From Dermabacter sp. (GTDB lineage Bacteria > Actinomycetota > Actinomycetes > Actinomycetales > Dermabacteraceae), in the NCBI GenBank assembly GCA_030538475.1, contig JAUNTX010000011.1:18194-82193 (forward strand): a DNA stretch of 64,000 nt. The letters are read 5' to 3'. The position numbers and the translations under genes are program-made. Below are positions 7,162 to 16,187 of the stretch, in pieces. Numbering within the stretch: the stretch's first letter is position 1; each line of letters opens with the position of its first letter. The notes beneath the pieces were generated by a model that saw nothing but the letters and a program-made list of their open reading frames with translations, ran no database searches and had not been told where the DNA came from.

Positions 7162-8160
7162 GTGGACGCCTCCACCCTTCACGCACCCGTCATGCTCACC
7201 GAGTGCCTCGACCTCATGGCCCCCGCCCTCGACGCCGAAGAATCTACTTACGTCGATTGCACCCTCGGCATGGCCGGCCACGCCAGCGCCGTCCTCGCCT
7301 CCCAGCCCACCGCGCACCTCGTCGGCATTGACCGGGACGCGGACGCGCTCGAACTGGCCCGGACGCGGCTCACCCAGGGTGGCTTCGAGGGGCGCTTCAC
7401 CCTGGTCCACGCCACTTACGACGAGATCGACCACGCGCTGAACCAGGCGGGCGTGACGCACGCCGATGCGATCCTCATGGACCTCGGGCTCTCGAGCTTC
7501 CAGATCGACACCCGCGAACGGGGCTTCGCCTACGCGAGCGATGCCCCGCTGGACATGCGCATGAACGCCCGCTCCGAGGGGCCGACGGCCGCGCACATTC
7601 TCAACACGTGGAGCGAACAGGACCTATCGCGGATCCTCGCGCGCTACGGCGAAGAGAAGTTCGCCCGCTCGATTGCTCGCGGCATCGTGGCCGAGCGCGC
7701 GCACACGCCGTTCGAGCGCTCACCCCAGCTCGTCTCCGTCATCGAACGCCACATCCCCGCGAAGGCGCGCTATTCGGGATCGCACCCCGCCAAGCGCACC
7801 TTCCAGGCGCTGCGCATCGCGGTCAACGAGGAACTGGACATCCTCGAGGACGCCCTTGAGGCGGCGCTCGGTGCGCTCCGGGTCGGCGGCCGGCTCGTGA
7901 TCGAGTCCTACCACTCGCTCGAGGATCGCATGGTCAAGCAGGCGTTCGCGAAGGCCAGCACGTCGAGCGGCCCCGCGGACCTCCCGGTCGAGCTCGACCG
8001 CTACCGCCCCGATTTTGCCCTCCTCACCCGCGGCGCTCTCAAGGCCACCCGCGAGGAAGCAGAAAGCAACCCCCGCTCCGCCAGCGTGCGGCTCCGCGCG
8101 ATCGAGCGCACCCGTGACACCCGCCCACCACGCACCCGCGATTCGCGGTCGCAGAACTGA
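7162..8160 (+). CDS. rsmH: 16S rRNA (cytosine(1402)-N(4))-methyltransferase
   Basis: A 332-residue RsmH (MraW), the SAM-dependent enzyme that adds the N4-methyl group to C1402 of 16S rRNA in the decoding centre. Seen: HAPVMLTECLDLM at the start, the SAM-binding DCTLGMAGHASAVL (about 30-43) followed by GIDRDADAL, LMDLGLSSFQID (about 108-119), and HPAKRTFQALRIAVNEEL near 210-230. GTG start with AAGGGGAG upstream. Second gene of the dcw cluster, as in most bacteria. The structured leader in front of it may tune its translation separately from mraZ. Confidence 0.96.
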   Translation: MDASTLHAPVMLTECLDLMAPALDAEESTYVDCTLGMAGHASAVLASQPTAHLVGIDRDADALELARTRLTQGGFEGRFTLVHATYDEIDHALNQAGVTHADAILMDLGLSSFQIDTRERGFAYASDAPLDMRMNARSEGPTAAHILNTWSEQDLSRILARYGEEKFARSIARGIVAERAHTPFERSPQLVSVIERHIPAKARYSGSHPAKRTFQALRIAVNEELDILEDALEAALGALRVGGRLVIESYHSLEDRMVKQAFAKASTSSGPADLPVELDRYRPDFALLTRGALKATREEAESNPRSASVRLRAIERTRDTRPPRTRDSRSQN

Positions 8161-8176
8161 AGACCACCCCACTCTC

Positions 8177-8665
8177 ATGGCACAACTTGCACCTTCCCCA
8201 GCACGTCGCCCCCGAACCGCCGCCCCCGCGCCCAGCAGGCGGCCCGCGCTCGCCCTCGTGGCACGGCCGCAGACTCAGCGCAGCACGCTCCCGTTCACGA
8301 TCCTCGTCTCCCTCATCCTGGCGGGCGCGCTCGTGGCCATGCTGCTGCTGAACATCGCCATGTCGAACACGAGCTACGAACTCACGCGCCTCCAGGGGCA
8401 GTCCCAGTCCCTCGCCGAACAGCGCCAGGGACTCGAGGAGCGTGCCGAAACGCTCGGCACGCCCCAGGAGCTTGAGCGGCGCGCCCGGGAGATCGGGATG
8501 GTGCCCGCGGGTGAGGTGGCCTATATCGACCTGGCCAGCGGCACGATCATCGGCACGGCAGGCGTGGCGGAAAGCACGGGCCAGGCGCTGCCCGCGACAG
8601 CGCCCACCACCGAGGGTGGCGGCCCCGCCCCCTACGACTACGGCATGGGCAACGAGAGGAACTGA
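8177..8665 (+). CDS. ftsL: Cell division protein FtsL-like
   Basis: A 162-residue bitopic membrane protein in the ftsL position between rsmH and ftsI. The layout is FtsL-like: a basic, Pro/Ala-rich cytoplasmic N-terminus (1-38), one transmembrane segment (about 39-61), then a coiled-coil stretch (about 65-108) that in FtsL pairs with FtsB and activates FtsWI at the septum. A Gly/Pro/Thr-rich tail of about 50 residues follows. Sequence identity in this family is low, so the call rests on topology and position. The start at 8177 was chosen because upstream in-frame codons overlap rsmH; no strong ribosome binding site is visible. Confidence 0.8.
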   Translation: MAQLAPSPARRPRTAAPAPSRRPALALVARPQTQRSTLPFTILVSLILAGALVAMLLLNIAMSNTSYELTRLQGQSQSLAEQRQGLEERAETLGTPQELERRAREIGMVPAGEVAYIDLASGTIIGTAGVAESTGQALPATAPTTEGGGPAPYDYGMGNERN

Positions 8666-8667
8666 GC

Positions 8668-10494
8668 GTGCCAGCGAACCGGCGCTCTGCTTCTCGCGCC
8701 CCGTCCAGGCCGCGGCCGGACGGGCGCCCGCCTCGCCCCGCCCAGGCAGTGGCCCGCGCCCGCTCGAACGGCTACGAACCGTTTCGTCGGCACCGGCCCG
8801 TCCTGGTCCTCGTGCTGCTCGCCGCGCTCGTGGTGAGCGGCCGCCTCGTGTGGGTCCAGGGCCTCAACTCCGCGGCGCTCGCGGACCAGGCGCGCGAGGC
8901 GCGCTCCTACACGCGCACGATCAGCGCCCTTCGCGGCGACATCGTGGACCGCGACGGCGAGGTCATGGCCACGAGCGTGGAACGCTACGACCTGTGGGTC
9001 AACCAGGTGCAACTGGCCGACTACGCGCCCTCGAAAGACGAGGGGGCGGCCACGGGCGCCGAGGCGGCAGCCGTGCAACTAGCGCCGCTGCTGGACATGA
9101 GCGTGGGCGAACTCCAGGAACTCCTGACGGGCGATGCCGGCTTCAAGTACGTGAAGAAAACTGTGGATCCGCGGGTGAACAAGGCGGTGCTGGCCCTGCG
9201 CATCCCCGGCATCGGATCGGATCGCGTGGCCCAGCGCCTGTACCCCGCGGGCCAGGTGGGCGGTAACGTCATCGGATTCGTGGGGGCCGACGGCACCGCG
9301 CTGGCCGGAGCGGAGCTGACGTTCGATGACAAACTGCGCGGCACCGACGGCGAGGTGCAATACGAGCGCGGCGCGGGTGGCCAGGTCATCCCCACGGGCG
9401 AAAGGCGCGAAGTCGAAGCCATCGACGGCCGCGACGTGCAACTGACCATCGACCGGGATCTTCAATACCGCGCGCAGGAAATCATCGCGGGAACCGTGGG
9501 GGAGTGGGGCGCGAGCGGCGGCTCGATCGTCATCCTCGATGTGTCCTCGGGCGAGGTCCTCGCCCTCGCCGATTACCCCACGTACGATCCGAACGATCCG
9601 GGTGCCACCCCGGCCGAGTTCCGCGGCAACCAGTCCATCTCCAACGTGTTTGAACCGGGCTCCACCGGCAAGCTGTTCACGATGGCGGGCCTGATCGATC
9701 GCGGTGACGCGACGATCTCGGACCGCCTCACCGTCCCCCACACGAAGTCCTTCGGCGGCGAAGACATCAAGGATGCGGTGCCTCACCCCGTCATGCAGTA
9801 CACGCTCGCGGGCGTGCTCAAGAACTCCTCCAACGTGGGAACGGTGGAACTTGCGGGCCGCCAGGACCTTCAGACCCGCTACGACTACCTGCGGGCGTTC
9901 GGCCTCGGCTCACTCACGGGCATCCAGCTGCCCGGCGAATCCGCGGGCATCGTGCACACCCCGGACCAGTGGACCGGCCGCACCGCCTACACGACCGCGT
10001 TTGGCCAGGGCTATTCCGTGACCGCCCTCCAAATGACCTCCGCCGTCGGCACCTTTGGCAACGACGGGGTGCGGGTCGAGCCGCGTGTCGTGAGCGCGAT
10101 CCGCGGCAGCGACGGTTCGCTTCAGCCGCTCGAACCGGGCCGCCCCACGCGGGTCATGTCCTCCGAGACGGCGGCAACCATGCTGCAACTCATGGACAAC
10201 AACATTGCCGACGGCGGCGGCAGCAACGCGAGCGTGCCCCACTACGCCGTCGGCGGGAAGTCGGGAACCGCGCAGGTGCCCGATGGCACGTACACGTCCT
10301 CGTTCGTGGGGATGGCGCCCGTGGACGATCCCAGTATTGTGATCGGGGTGTTCGTTTACGGCATCAACGGCTTCAATTCCGGATCCACCGTGGCAGCACC
10401 CGCCTTCAGTGACATCATGAGTTATGCGCTGCAGGCGCGACGCGTGGCCCCCACCGGGGTCGAGGGCGTTGAACTCGACAACGAGTGGGAGTAG
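8668..10494 (+). CDS. ftsI: Septal peptidoglycan transpeptidase FtsI (class B PBP)
   Basis: A 608-residue class B penicillin-binding protein that cross-links peptidoglycan at the division site. One transmembrane anchor (about 44-62) follows a basic cytoplasmic tail. The pedestal domain includes RGDIVDRDGEVMA (about 89-101). The transpeptidase motifs are intact: STGK (332-335, nucleophile Ser332), SSN (387-389) and KSGT (531-534). There are no PASTA repeats. It lies 2 nt after ftsL and 6 nt before murE, so it is clearly co-transcribed. It partners the glycosyltransferase FtsW encoded downstream. Confidence 0.95.
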   Translation: MPANRRSASRAPSRPRPDGRPPRPAQAVARARSNGYEPFRRHRPVLVLVLLAALVVSGRLVWVQGLNSAALADQAREARSYTRTISALRGDIVDRDGEVMATSVERYDLWVNQVQLADYAPSKDEGAATGAEAAAVQLAPLLDMSVGELQELLTGDAGFKYVKKTVDPRVNKAVLALRIPGIGSDRVAQRLYPAGQVGGNVIGFVGADGTALAGAELTFDDKLRGTDGEVQYERGAGGQVIPTGERREVEAIDGRDVQLTIDRDLQYRAQEIIAGTVGEWGASGGSIVILDVSSGEVLALADYPTYDPNDPGATPAEFRGNQSISNVFEPGSTGKLFTMAGLIDRGDATISDRLTVPHTKSFGGEDIKDAVPHPVMQYTLAGVLKNSSNVGTVELAGRQDLQTRYDYLRAFGLGSLTGIQLPGESAGIVHTPDQWTGRTAYTTAFGQGYSVTALQMTSAVGTFGNDGVRVEPRVVSAIRGSDGSLQPLEPGRPTRVMSSETAATMLQLMDNNIADGGGSNASVPHYAVGGKSGTAQVPDGTYTSSFVGMAPVDDPSIVIGVFVYGINGFNSGSTVAAPAFSDIMSYALQARRVAPTGVEGVELDNEWE

Positions 10495-10500
10495 GGCGAT

Positions 10501-12075
10501 ATGGCGGCAGTGAGCGTCAAAAGCGTCATCTCCAGCGTGGGCGTGCCCGGGGTGCGCCTCGCGGGGGACGACGTCGATCTCGTGGGGATCACCGTGGATT
10601 CGCGCGCGGCCCGGCCCGGATACGCGTGGGCGGCACTGCGGGGCGAGAACGCCCACGGTGCCCAGTTCGCCGCGCAAGCCATCGAGCAGGGCGTGAGCGC
10701 CATCCTCACCGACGCCGACGGTGAACGCCTCATCGCCGACCTCGCTCTCCGCGCGGACGCCATGCCCGTCGTGGCCGTGTGCGAGGATCCGCGTCGCATG
10801 GCGGCGCTGTGGGCCGACGTCATCCACGGCCACCCGTCGGCCTCCCTTCCCGTGATCGGCGTGACCGGCACGAACGGCAAGACCTCCGTGACCACCATGG
10901 TGGCCCGCACCCTCGCCCACCTGGGCCGGGCCGCGGGCGTCGTCGGGACGAACGGGACGTTCGTGCTCGGCACGGGCGGCAGCGAGCGCCTCATACCCAC
11001 CGAGCGCACCACACCGGAAGCGACGGACCTGCACGCGCTGCTGGCCCTCATGCGGGACGACGGCGTGAGCGCCGCCGCCCTCGAAGTGTCGAGCCACGCG
11101 ATGGTGCTGCACCGGGTCGAGGCCGTGCGGTTCGACCAGGTGGCCTTTACGAACCTCAGCCAGGACCACCTCGACTTCCACGCCGACATGGAGGACTACT
11201 TCCTGGCGAAGGCCTCCCTGTTCACCCCGGAATACGCCCGGCGCGCCGTGATCTGCGTGGACGACGAGTGGGGCCGACGGCTCGCCGCACTCGCCCGCGT
11301 GCCCGTCACCACCTACGCCACCTCGGATGCGCACCCGGCCGATTACACCGTGAGCGCCATCGAGGCGGGCGACTTCTCCACCACCTTCGACGTGCGCGAC
11401 CCGGAGGGCCGCGCCTGGCGCCTCACGAGCCCGCTGCCCGGCCGCCACTACGTCGCCAACACCCTCGCGGTCGCCCTCCTTCTCCAGGGGCTCGGCGTCC
11501 AGCGCGAGACGATCGCCCCCGCCATTGCCGCCGCGGGCACCGTGCCCGGCCGCATGGAACTCATCGCGTCCCCCGCGGGAGCGGCCCAGTCCCCGCGAGT
11601 GGTCGTGGACTACTCCCACACTCCCGACGCCCTCGACAAGACCCTCACCACCCTCCGGGAGCTTCCCGGAAAAGGCTCCCTCATCGCCGTGATCGGTGCC
11701 GGTGGCAAACGCGATGCGGGCAAGCGCCCACTCATGGGTGAGGTGGCTTCTCGCCTCGCCCAGACGGTCATCGTGACCGACGACAACCCGCGCGGCGAGG
11801 ACGCGGCCCGAATCCGGGCCCAGGTCATGGCGGGCGCCACCGGTGGCGCCCACGTGAGCGAGTGCGCCGACCGCGCCGACGCCATCGCGCGGGCCGTCGT
11901 GCTCGCGGACAGTGACGACATCGTCCTCATCGCGGGCAAGGGCGCGGAGAGCGGCCAGGACCTCGGTGATCGTGTCATCGACTTCGACGACCGCGAGCAC
12001 GCCGCCGCGGCCCTGCGCTCGTGGGTGGCAACGCGGGCCGAGCGCGGCCGGAACGAAGGAGACCCCCATGCTTGA
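10501..12075 (+). CDS. murE: UDP-MurNAc-tripeptide synthetase MurE (meso-DAP type)
   Basis: A 524-residue Mur ligase that adds the third residue to UDP-MurNAc-L-Ala-D-Glu in the cytoplasm, using ATP. Seen: VDSRAARPGYAW in the N-terminal UDP-binding domain, the ATP-binding GVTGTNGKTS (about 119-128), LEVSSHAM, NLSQDHLDFH, and in the C-terminal domain DDNPRGED. DNPR is the motif by which MurE recognises meso-diaminopimelate rather than L-lysine, so meso-DAP peptidoglycan is inferred. The stop overlaps the murF start by 8 bp. Confidence 0.95.
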   Translation: MAAVSVKSVISSVGVPGVRLAGDDVDLVGITVDSRAARPGYAWAALRGENAHGAQFAAQAIEQGVSAILTDADGERLIADLALRADAMPVVAVCEDPRRMAALWADVIHGHPSASLPVIGVTGTNGKTSVTTMVARTLAHLGRAAGVVGTNGTFVLGTGGSERLIPTERTTPEATDLHALLALMRDDGVSAAALEVSSHAMVLHRVEAVRFDQVAFTNLSQDHLDFHADMEDYFLAKASLFTPEYARRAVICVDDEWGRRLAALARVPVTTYATSDAHPADYTVSAIEAGDFSTTFDVRDPEGRAWRLTSPLPGRHYVANTLAVALLLQGLGVQRETIAPAIAAAGTVPGRMELIASPAGAAQSPRVVVDYSHTPDALDKTLTTLRELPGKGSLIAVIGAGGKRDAGKRPLMGEVASRLAQTVIVTDDNPRGEDAARIRAQVMAGATGGAHVSECADRADAIARAVVLADSDDIVLIAGKGAESGQDLGDRVIDFDDREHAAAALRSWVATRAERGRNEGDPHA

Positions 12076-13567
12076 GATGACCGCCGCACAGATCGCCGAC
12101 GTCGTGGGCGGCACGCTCGTGGCCGGAGCCACCGGCGACGAGCGGATTCACGGCAGCGCCACCGTCGATTCGCGCGCCGTCAAGGACGGAGACCTCTTCG
12201 TCGCCTTCGTCGGCGAGCGGGTGGACGGGCACGACTTCCTCCGTCCCGCGCACGAGGCCGGGGCCGCCCTCGCGCTCGTGACCCGCGAGGATTCCCCGGT
12301 GCCCGCCGTCCTCGTGAGTGACGCGCAGGACGCGCTCACCGCGCTCGCCCGCTACCAGCTGGACCTCGCCCGCTCGAGGCCCGAGGCCCCCGTCGTCATC
12401 GCCCTCACCGGCTCGAGCGGCAAGACCAGCACGAAGGATCTGCTCGCGAGCATCCTCAGCCCGCTCGCGCACACCATCGCGCCCGCGGGCAGCCGCAACA
12501 ACGAACTGGGGCTCCCCCTCACCGTCCTCGAACTCACGGAAAGCACGCGCTTTCTCGTGCTCGAAATGGGCGCCCGCGGCATCGGGCACATCGACTACCT
12601 CACCTCCATCGCCCGGCCAGATATCGCCATCGTGCTCAACGTGGGCAGCGCCCACGTGGGCGAGTTCGGCACGGTCGAGAACATTCAGCGCGCCAAGACC
12701 GAACTCGTCACGGCGCTTCAGGAGACGGGCGTGGCGGTCCTCAACGCGGACGACCCGCGCGTGCGGGCGATGGCCGACAGCACGCGCGGCCGCGTGAGCT
12801 TCGTGAGCACCGCGCCCCCCACTCCACGGGACGCGGCCGGTTCCCGAGACGCGGCCGACTCCCGGGGCCAGGCAGGCTCCGGAGGCCAGGCTGCGGAGCC
12901 GAGCTGGGCGTGGGCGAGCGACGTGCGCCTGACCGACGCCGCCACCGCGTCCTTCACGCTCCACCTTGCCGGGGCGAGCGCGCCCGTGACGCTCGGTTTG
13001 ACCGGCGAACACCACGTGAGCAACGCCCTCGCGGCCGCAAGCGCCGCACACGCCGCGGGCGTGGACCTGCCGGACATCGTGCGCGGCCTCGAGGCCGCCA
13101 CCACCCGCTCGCCCGGGCGGATGCAGCTCACTGAGGTACCGGACGGCATCACCCTCATCAACGATGCCTACAACGCGAACCCCGAGTCGATGCGCGTGGC
13201 CCTCAAAGCCCTCGCGCACCTGGGCCGCACCCGCCGCACGGTCGCCGTGCTCGGCGAGATGCTCGAACTGGGCGAGGACGCCGTGCGCGCCCACGACGAG
13301 GTGGGCAGGCTCGCGGTGCGACTCAATATCGCCCAGCTCATCGTGGTGGGCCCCGGGGCACGTGCGATTCATAACGGCGCGAGCCTAGAGGGTAGCTTTG
13401 GAGGGGAGTCGCGTTATGTCGAGACCATTGAAGAGGCGCACGCTGTGCTAGAACAAACAACGCACCCCGGGGATGTCATCCTCTTCAAGTCCTCGAACGG
13501 GGCGCGCCTCGCCGCCCTTGGCGAGCGCATCGCTGACGAGTGGACCACCCAGAAGGAGCGGGCATGA
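12068..13567 (+). CDS. murF: UDP-MurNAc-pentapeptide synthetase MurF
   Basis: A 499-residue ligase that joins D-Ala-D-Ala to UDP-MurNAc-tripeptide, completing the cytoplasmic pentapeptide precursor. Seen: VDSRAVKDGDLFVAF (about 36-50), the P-loop LTGSSGKTSTKD (about 113-124), EMGARGIGHI, LNVGSAHVGEFG, and INDAYNANPESM in the C-terminal half. An Ala/Gly/Arg/Asp-rich low-complexity insertion (about residues 252-278) separates two core strands. The ATG at 12068 lies inside the murE stop region (8-bp overlap), giving translational coupling; the stop overlaps mraY by ATGA. Confidence 0.94.
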   Translation: MLEMTAAQIADVVGGTLVAGATGDERIHGSATVDSRAVKDGDLFVAFVGERVDGHDFLRPAHEAGAALALVTREDSPVPAVLVSDAQDALTALARYQLDLARSRPEAPVVIALTGSSGKTSTKDLLASILSPLAHTIAPAGSRNNELGLPLTVLELTESTRFLVLEMGARGIGHIDYLTSIARPDIAIVLNVGSAHVGEFGTVENIQRAKTELVTALQETGVAVLNADDPRVRAMADSTRGRVSFVSTAPPTPRDAAGSRDAADSRGQAGSGGQAAEPSWAWASDVRLTDAATASFTLHLAGASAPVTLGLTGEHHVSNALAAASAAHAAGVDLPDIVRGLEAATTRSPGRMQLTEVPDGITLINDAYNANPESMRVALKALAHLGRTRRTVAVLGEMLELGEDAVRAHDEVGRLAVRLNIAQLIVVGPGARAIHNGASLEGSFGGESRYVETIEEAHAVLEQTTHPGDVILFKSSNGARLAALGERIADEWTTQKERA

Positions 13568-14646
13568 TTAGCATTCTGATCGCCGGCGCGATCGCGATGG
13601 TGTTCTCCTTCGCCCTGACCCCCGTCTACATTCGGCTGCTCGTGCGCCGCGAGTACGGCCAGTTCGTGCGCGACGACGGACCCACGAGCCACTCGGTCAA
13701 GCGCGGCACCCCCACGATGGGTGGGGTGATGATCATCCTCGCCACCATGCTCGGCTACGCGGGCGGCCACGTGGCCGGATGGTCGTGGCCCACCGCCTCC
13801 GGCCTGCTCGCCATCTTCCTCATGGTGGGCCTCGGCCTGCTGGGCTTCGCCGACGACTACTCGAAGATCGCGAAGAAGCAATCGCTCGGCCTCTCCCCGA
13901 AAGCGAAGCTGATCGGCCAGGGCCTCATCGGCACCGTCTTCGCGGTGCTCGCGCTCCAGTTCCCCGACATCAACGGCAACACCCCCGCCTCGACGCAGAT
14001 CTCCTTCGTGCGGGACCTCCCGTGGCTCGACCTCGCGTTCGCCGGGACGGTCGTCGGCATCATCCTGTTCGCCCTGTGGTCCAACTTCCTCGTCGCGGCG
14101 TGGTCCAACGGCGTCAACCTGACCGACGGGCTCGACGGCCTCGCCTCGGGCGCCACGATCCTCTTCGCCGCGAGCTACGTGCTCGTGACGTTCTGGCAGT
14201 GGCGCCAGGAATGCGGCATCTCGCTCGAGGCCTCGTGCTACTCCACGCGCGACCCCCTGGACCTCGCCATCTTCGGCTCCGCCGTCATTGGCGCGTGCGT
14301 CGGCTTCCTGTGGTGGAACACCTCGCCCGCGAAAATCTTCATGGGCGATACGGGCTCCCTCGCGCTCGGCGGCGCGCTCGCGGCCCTCACCATCCTGTCG
14401 CGCACCCAGATCCTCGGCGGAATCATCGGCGGCCTCTTCGTCATCATCTCCCTGTCCGTCATCATCCAGGTGACGAGCTTCAAGCTCACGAAGAAACGCG
14501 TGTTCCGCATGGCGCCGCTCCAGCATCACTTCGAGCTGAAAGGCTGGAACGAGGTCACCATCGTGGTGCGGTTCTGGATCATCGCCGGGATCTTCGCCGC
14601 GATCGGCCTGGGCCTCTTCTACGCCGACGCCCTCACCACCATGTAA
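13564..14646 (+). CDS. mraY: Phospho-N-acetylmuramoyl-pentapeptide transferase MraY
   Basis: A 360-residue polytopic membrane enzyme (about ten transmembrane segments). It transfers phospho-MurNAc-pentapeptide to undecaprenyl phosphate to make lipid I on the inner face of the membrane. Catalytic and Mg-binding motifs are intact: GFADDYSK (about 95-102), NLTDGLDGLASG (about 186-197), FMGDTGSLALGG (about 259-270) and the QHHFELKGW loop (about 319-327). Start at 13564: AAGGAG precedes the ATG, which overlaps the murF stop as ATGA. It ends 41 bp before murD. Confidence 0.96.
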   Translation: MISILIAGAIAMVFSFALTPVYIRLLVRREYGQFVRDDGPTSHSVKRGTPTMGGVMIILATMLGYAGGHVAGWSWPTASGLLAIFLMVGLGLLGFADDYSKIAKKQSLGLSPKAKLIGQGLIGTVFAVLALQFPDINGNTPASTQISFVRDLPWLDLAFAGTVVGIILFALWSNFLVAAWSNGVNLTDGLDGLASGATILFAASYVLVTFWQWRQECGISLEASCYSTRDPLDLAIFGSAVIGACVGFLWWNTSPAKIFMGDTGSLALGGALAALTILSRTQILGGIIGGLFVIISLSVIIQVTSFKLTKKRVFRMAPLQHHFELKGWNEVTIVVRFWIIAGIFAAIGLGLFYADALTTM

Positions 14647-14687
14647 AACCCCCGCGAACAACCCCCGAGCTTCGACCAAGGAGTGCC

Positions 14688-16187
14688 GTGTCCCAGGCGA
14701 GTGACCACATCCCCCTCGATGCCCGCGCGTGGCCCGGGCTCGATGTTGCGGGAGCCCGCATCCTCGTGGCCGGGTTCGGGATCACGGGCTATTCCATCGT
14801 GGATCAGACCCTGCAGCGCGGCGCGCGCGTGAGCGCGGTGGATGCCTCGACATCCCCGGCCACGCGCGAGCGCGCCCAGATCCTCGAGGTGCTCGGCGCC
14901 GACATTCGGCTCGGGCCCGAGCACACCGAACGGGTGCCGGAGCTTCCCGGAGGTGAGCGATTCGATGTCGTGGTGACCTCCCCGGGCTGGCGGGCCTCCC
15001 AGCCGCTGCTGGCCGACGCCGCCGCCCAGGGCATCCCCATCTGGTCGGAGATCGAACTGGCCCGCCGCATGCAGGCCGAAGACGGACCCGCGTGGCTCGC
15101 CGTGACCGGCACGAACGGCAAGACCACGGTCGTGACCATGCTCGAATCGATCCTTCGCGCCGCGGGCCTGCGGGCCGTCGCCGCGGGCAACGTGGGCGTG
15201 CCGCTGCTCGATGTGGTCCTGGCGCCTGAGCCGGTGGACGTGATCGCCCTCGAACTGTCGAGCTTTCAACTGCACTGGACCCAGCACGTGCAGGCGCACG
15301 CGAGCGCGATCCTCAACATCGCCGACGATCACCTGGACTGGCACGGGGACGCGGCCGCCTACGCCGACGCCAAGGGCAAGGTGTACGCGGGAACGCGCGT
15401 CGCGTGCCTCTACAACGTCGCCGACGAGGCCACCCTGCACCAGCTCGAAGAGGCCGACGTCCAGGAGGGCGCGCGCGCCATCGGCGTGAGCCTCGGCGCC
15501 CCCGGGCTGAGCGAACTGGGCGTCGTGGACGACCTGCTCGTGGACCGCGCCTTCATCGCCGAGCGCGCTCGTCAGGCCGCCGAAGTGGCGAGCCTCGCCG
15601 ACCTCGCCCACCTGGGCCCCCACGGCGCGCCCCCGCACATCGTCTTCAACGCGCTCGTCGCGGCGGGCCTCGCCCGCAGCATCGGCGTGCCCACCCACGC
15701 CGTGCGCGATGGACTGCGGGCCTTCACGCCCGGCGCCCACCGCAGCGTGGTCGTCGCCGAGCACGCCGGCCTCACGTACGTCAACGATTCCAAGGCCACG
15801 AACCCGGATTCCGCCTCCGCCGCGCTCTCGGGCGCCGACTCCCTCGTCTGGATCGCGGGCGGCGACGCGAAGGGAGCGGACCTCGCGCCGCTCGTGCGCG
15901 CCCACGGCCATCGGCTGCGCCACGTCGTGCTGCTCGGCCTCGACGCCGCCCCGTTCATCGACGCGCTGCGGGCCGAGGCCCCGCTCGTCGGCGTCACGTG
16001 GCTGAACCCCGAGGAACACGCGGGACCGGCCGCGCTCATGGACGCGGCCGTGGCCCGCGCCCGCGAGGCCGCCCGCCCGGGAGACGTGGTGCTGCTCGCG
16101 CCCGCCGCGGCCAGCATCGACCAGTTCGCCAACTACGCCGAGCGCGGCGAGTTGTTCGCCGCCGCAGTCCACCGGGACACGCAGTGA
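14688..16187 (+). CDS. murD: UDP-MurNAc-L-alanine:D-glutamate ligase MurD
   Basis: A 499-residue Mur ligase that adds D-glutamate to UDP-MurNAc-L-Ala. Seen: an N-terminal Rossmann-like segment ILVAGFGITGYS, VVTSPGW, the ATP-binding AVTGTNGKTTVVTML (about 138-152), ALELSSFQLHW, LNIADDHLDWH, and YVNDSKATNPDS in the C-terminal domain. The GTG at 14688 follows CAAGGAG. The frame stays open about 900 bp further upstream through mraY, but that extension is antiparallel noise of high-GC sequence and was rejected. The stop overlaps ftsW as GTGA. Confidence 0.94.
   Translation: MSQASDHIPLDARAWPGLDVAGARILVAGFGITGYSIVDQTLQRGARVSAVDASTSPATRERAQILEVLGADIRLGPEHTERVPELPGGERFDVVVTSPGWRASQPLLADAAAQGIPIWSEIELARRMQAEDGPAWLAVTGTNGKTTVVTMLESILRAAGLRAVAAGNVGVPLLDVVLAPEPVDVIALELSSFQLHWTQHVQAHASAILNIADDHLDWHGDAAAYADAKGKVYAGTRVACLYNVADEATLHQLEEADVQEGARAIGVSLGAPGLSELGVVDDLLVDRAFIAERARQAAEVASLADLAHLGPHGAPPHIVFNALVAAGLARSIGVPTHAVRDGLRAFTPGAHRSVVVAEHAGLTYVNDSKATNPDSASAALSGADSLVWIAGGDAKGADLAPLVRAHGHRLRHVVLLGLDAAPFIDALRAEAPLVGVTWLNPEEHAGPAALMDAAVARAREAARPGDVVLLAPAAASIDQFANYAERGELFAAAVHRDTQ

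Noticed and set aside
9910..12132. 740-codon open frame antisense to ftsI and murE
   Set aside because: Shadow of conserved dcw genes with no recognisable protein motif.
13779..14687. Upstream extension of the murD frame through mraY
   Set aside because: The extension is Arg/Pro-rich, unlike any MurD, and runs through a conserved gene. A GTG with CAAGGAG at 14688 gives the normal protein.
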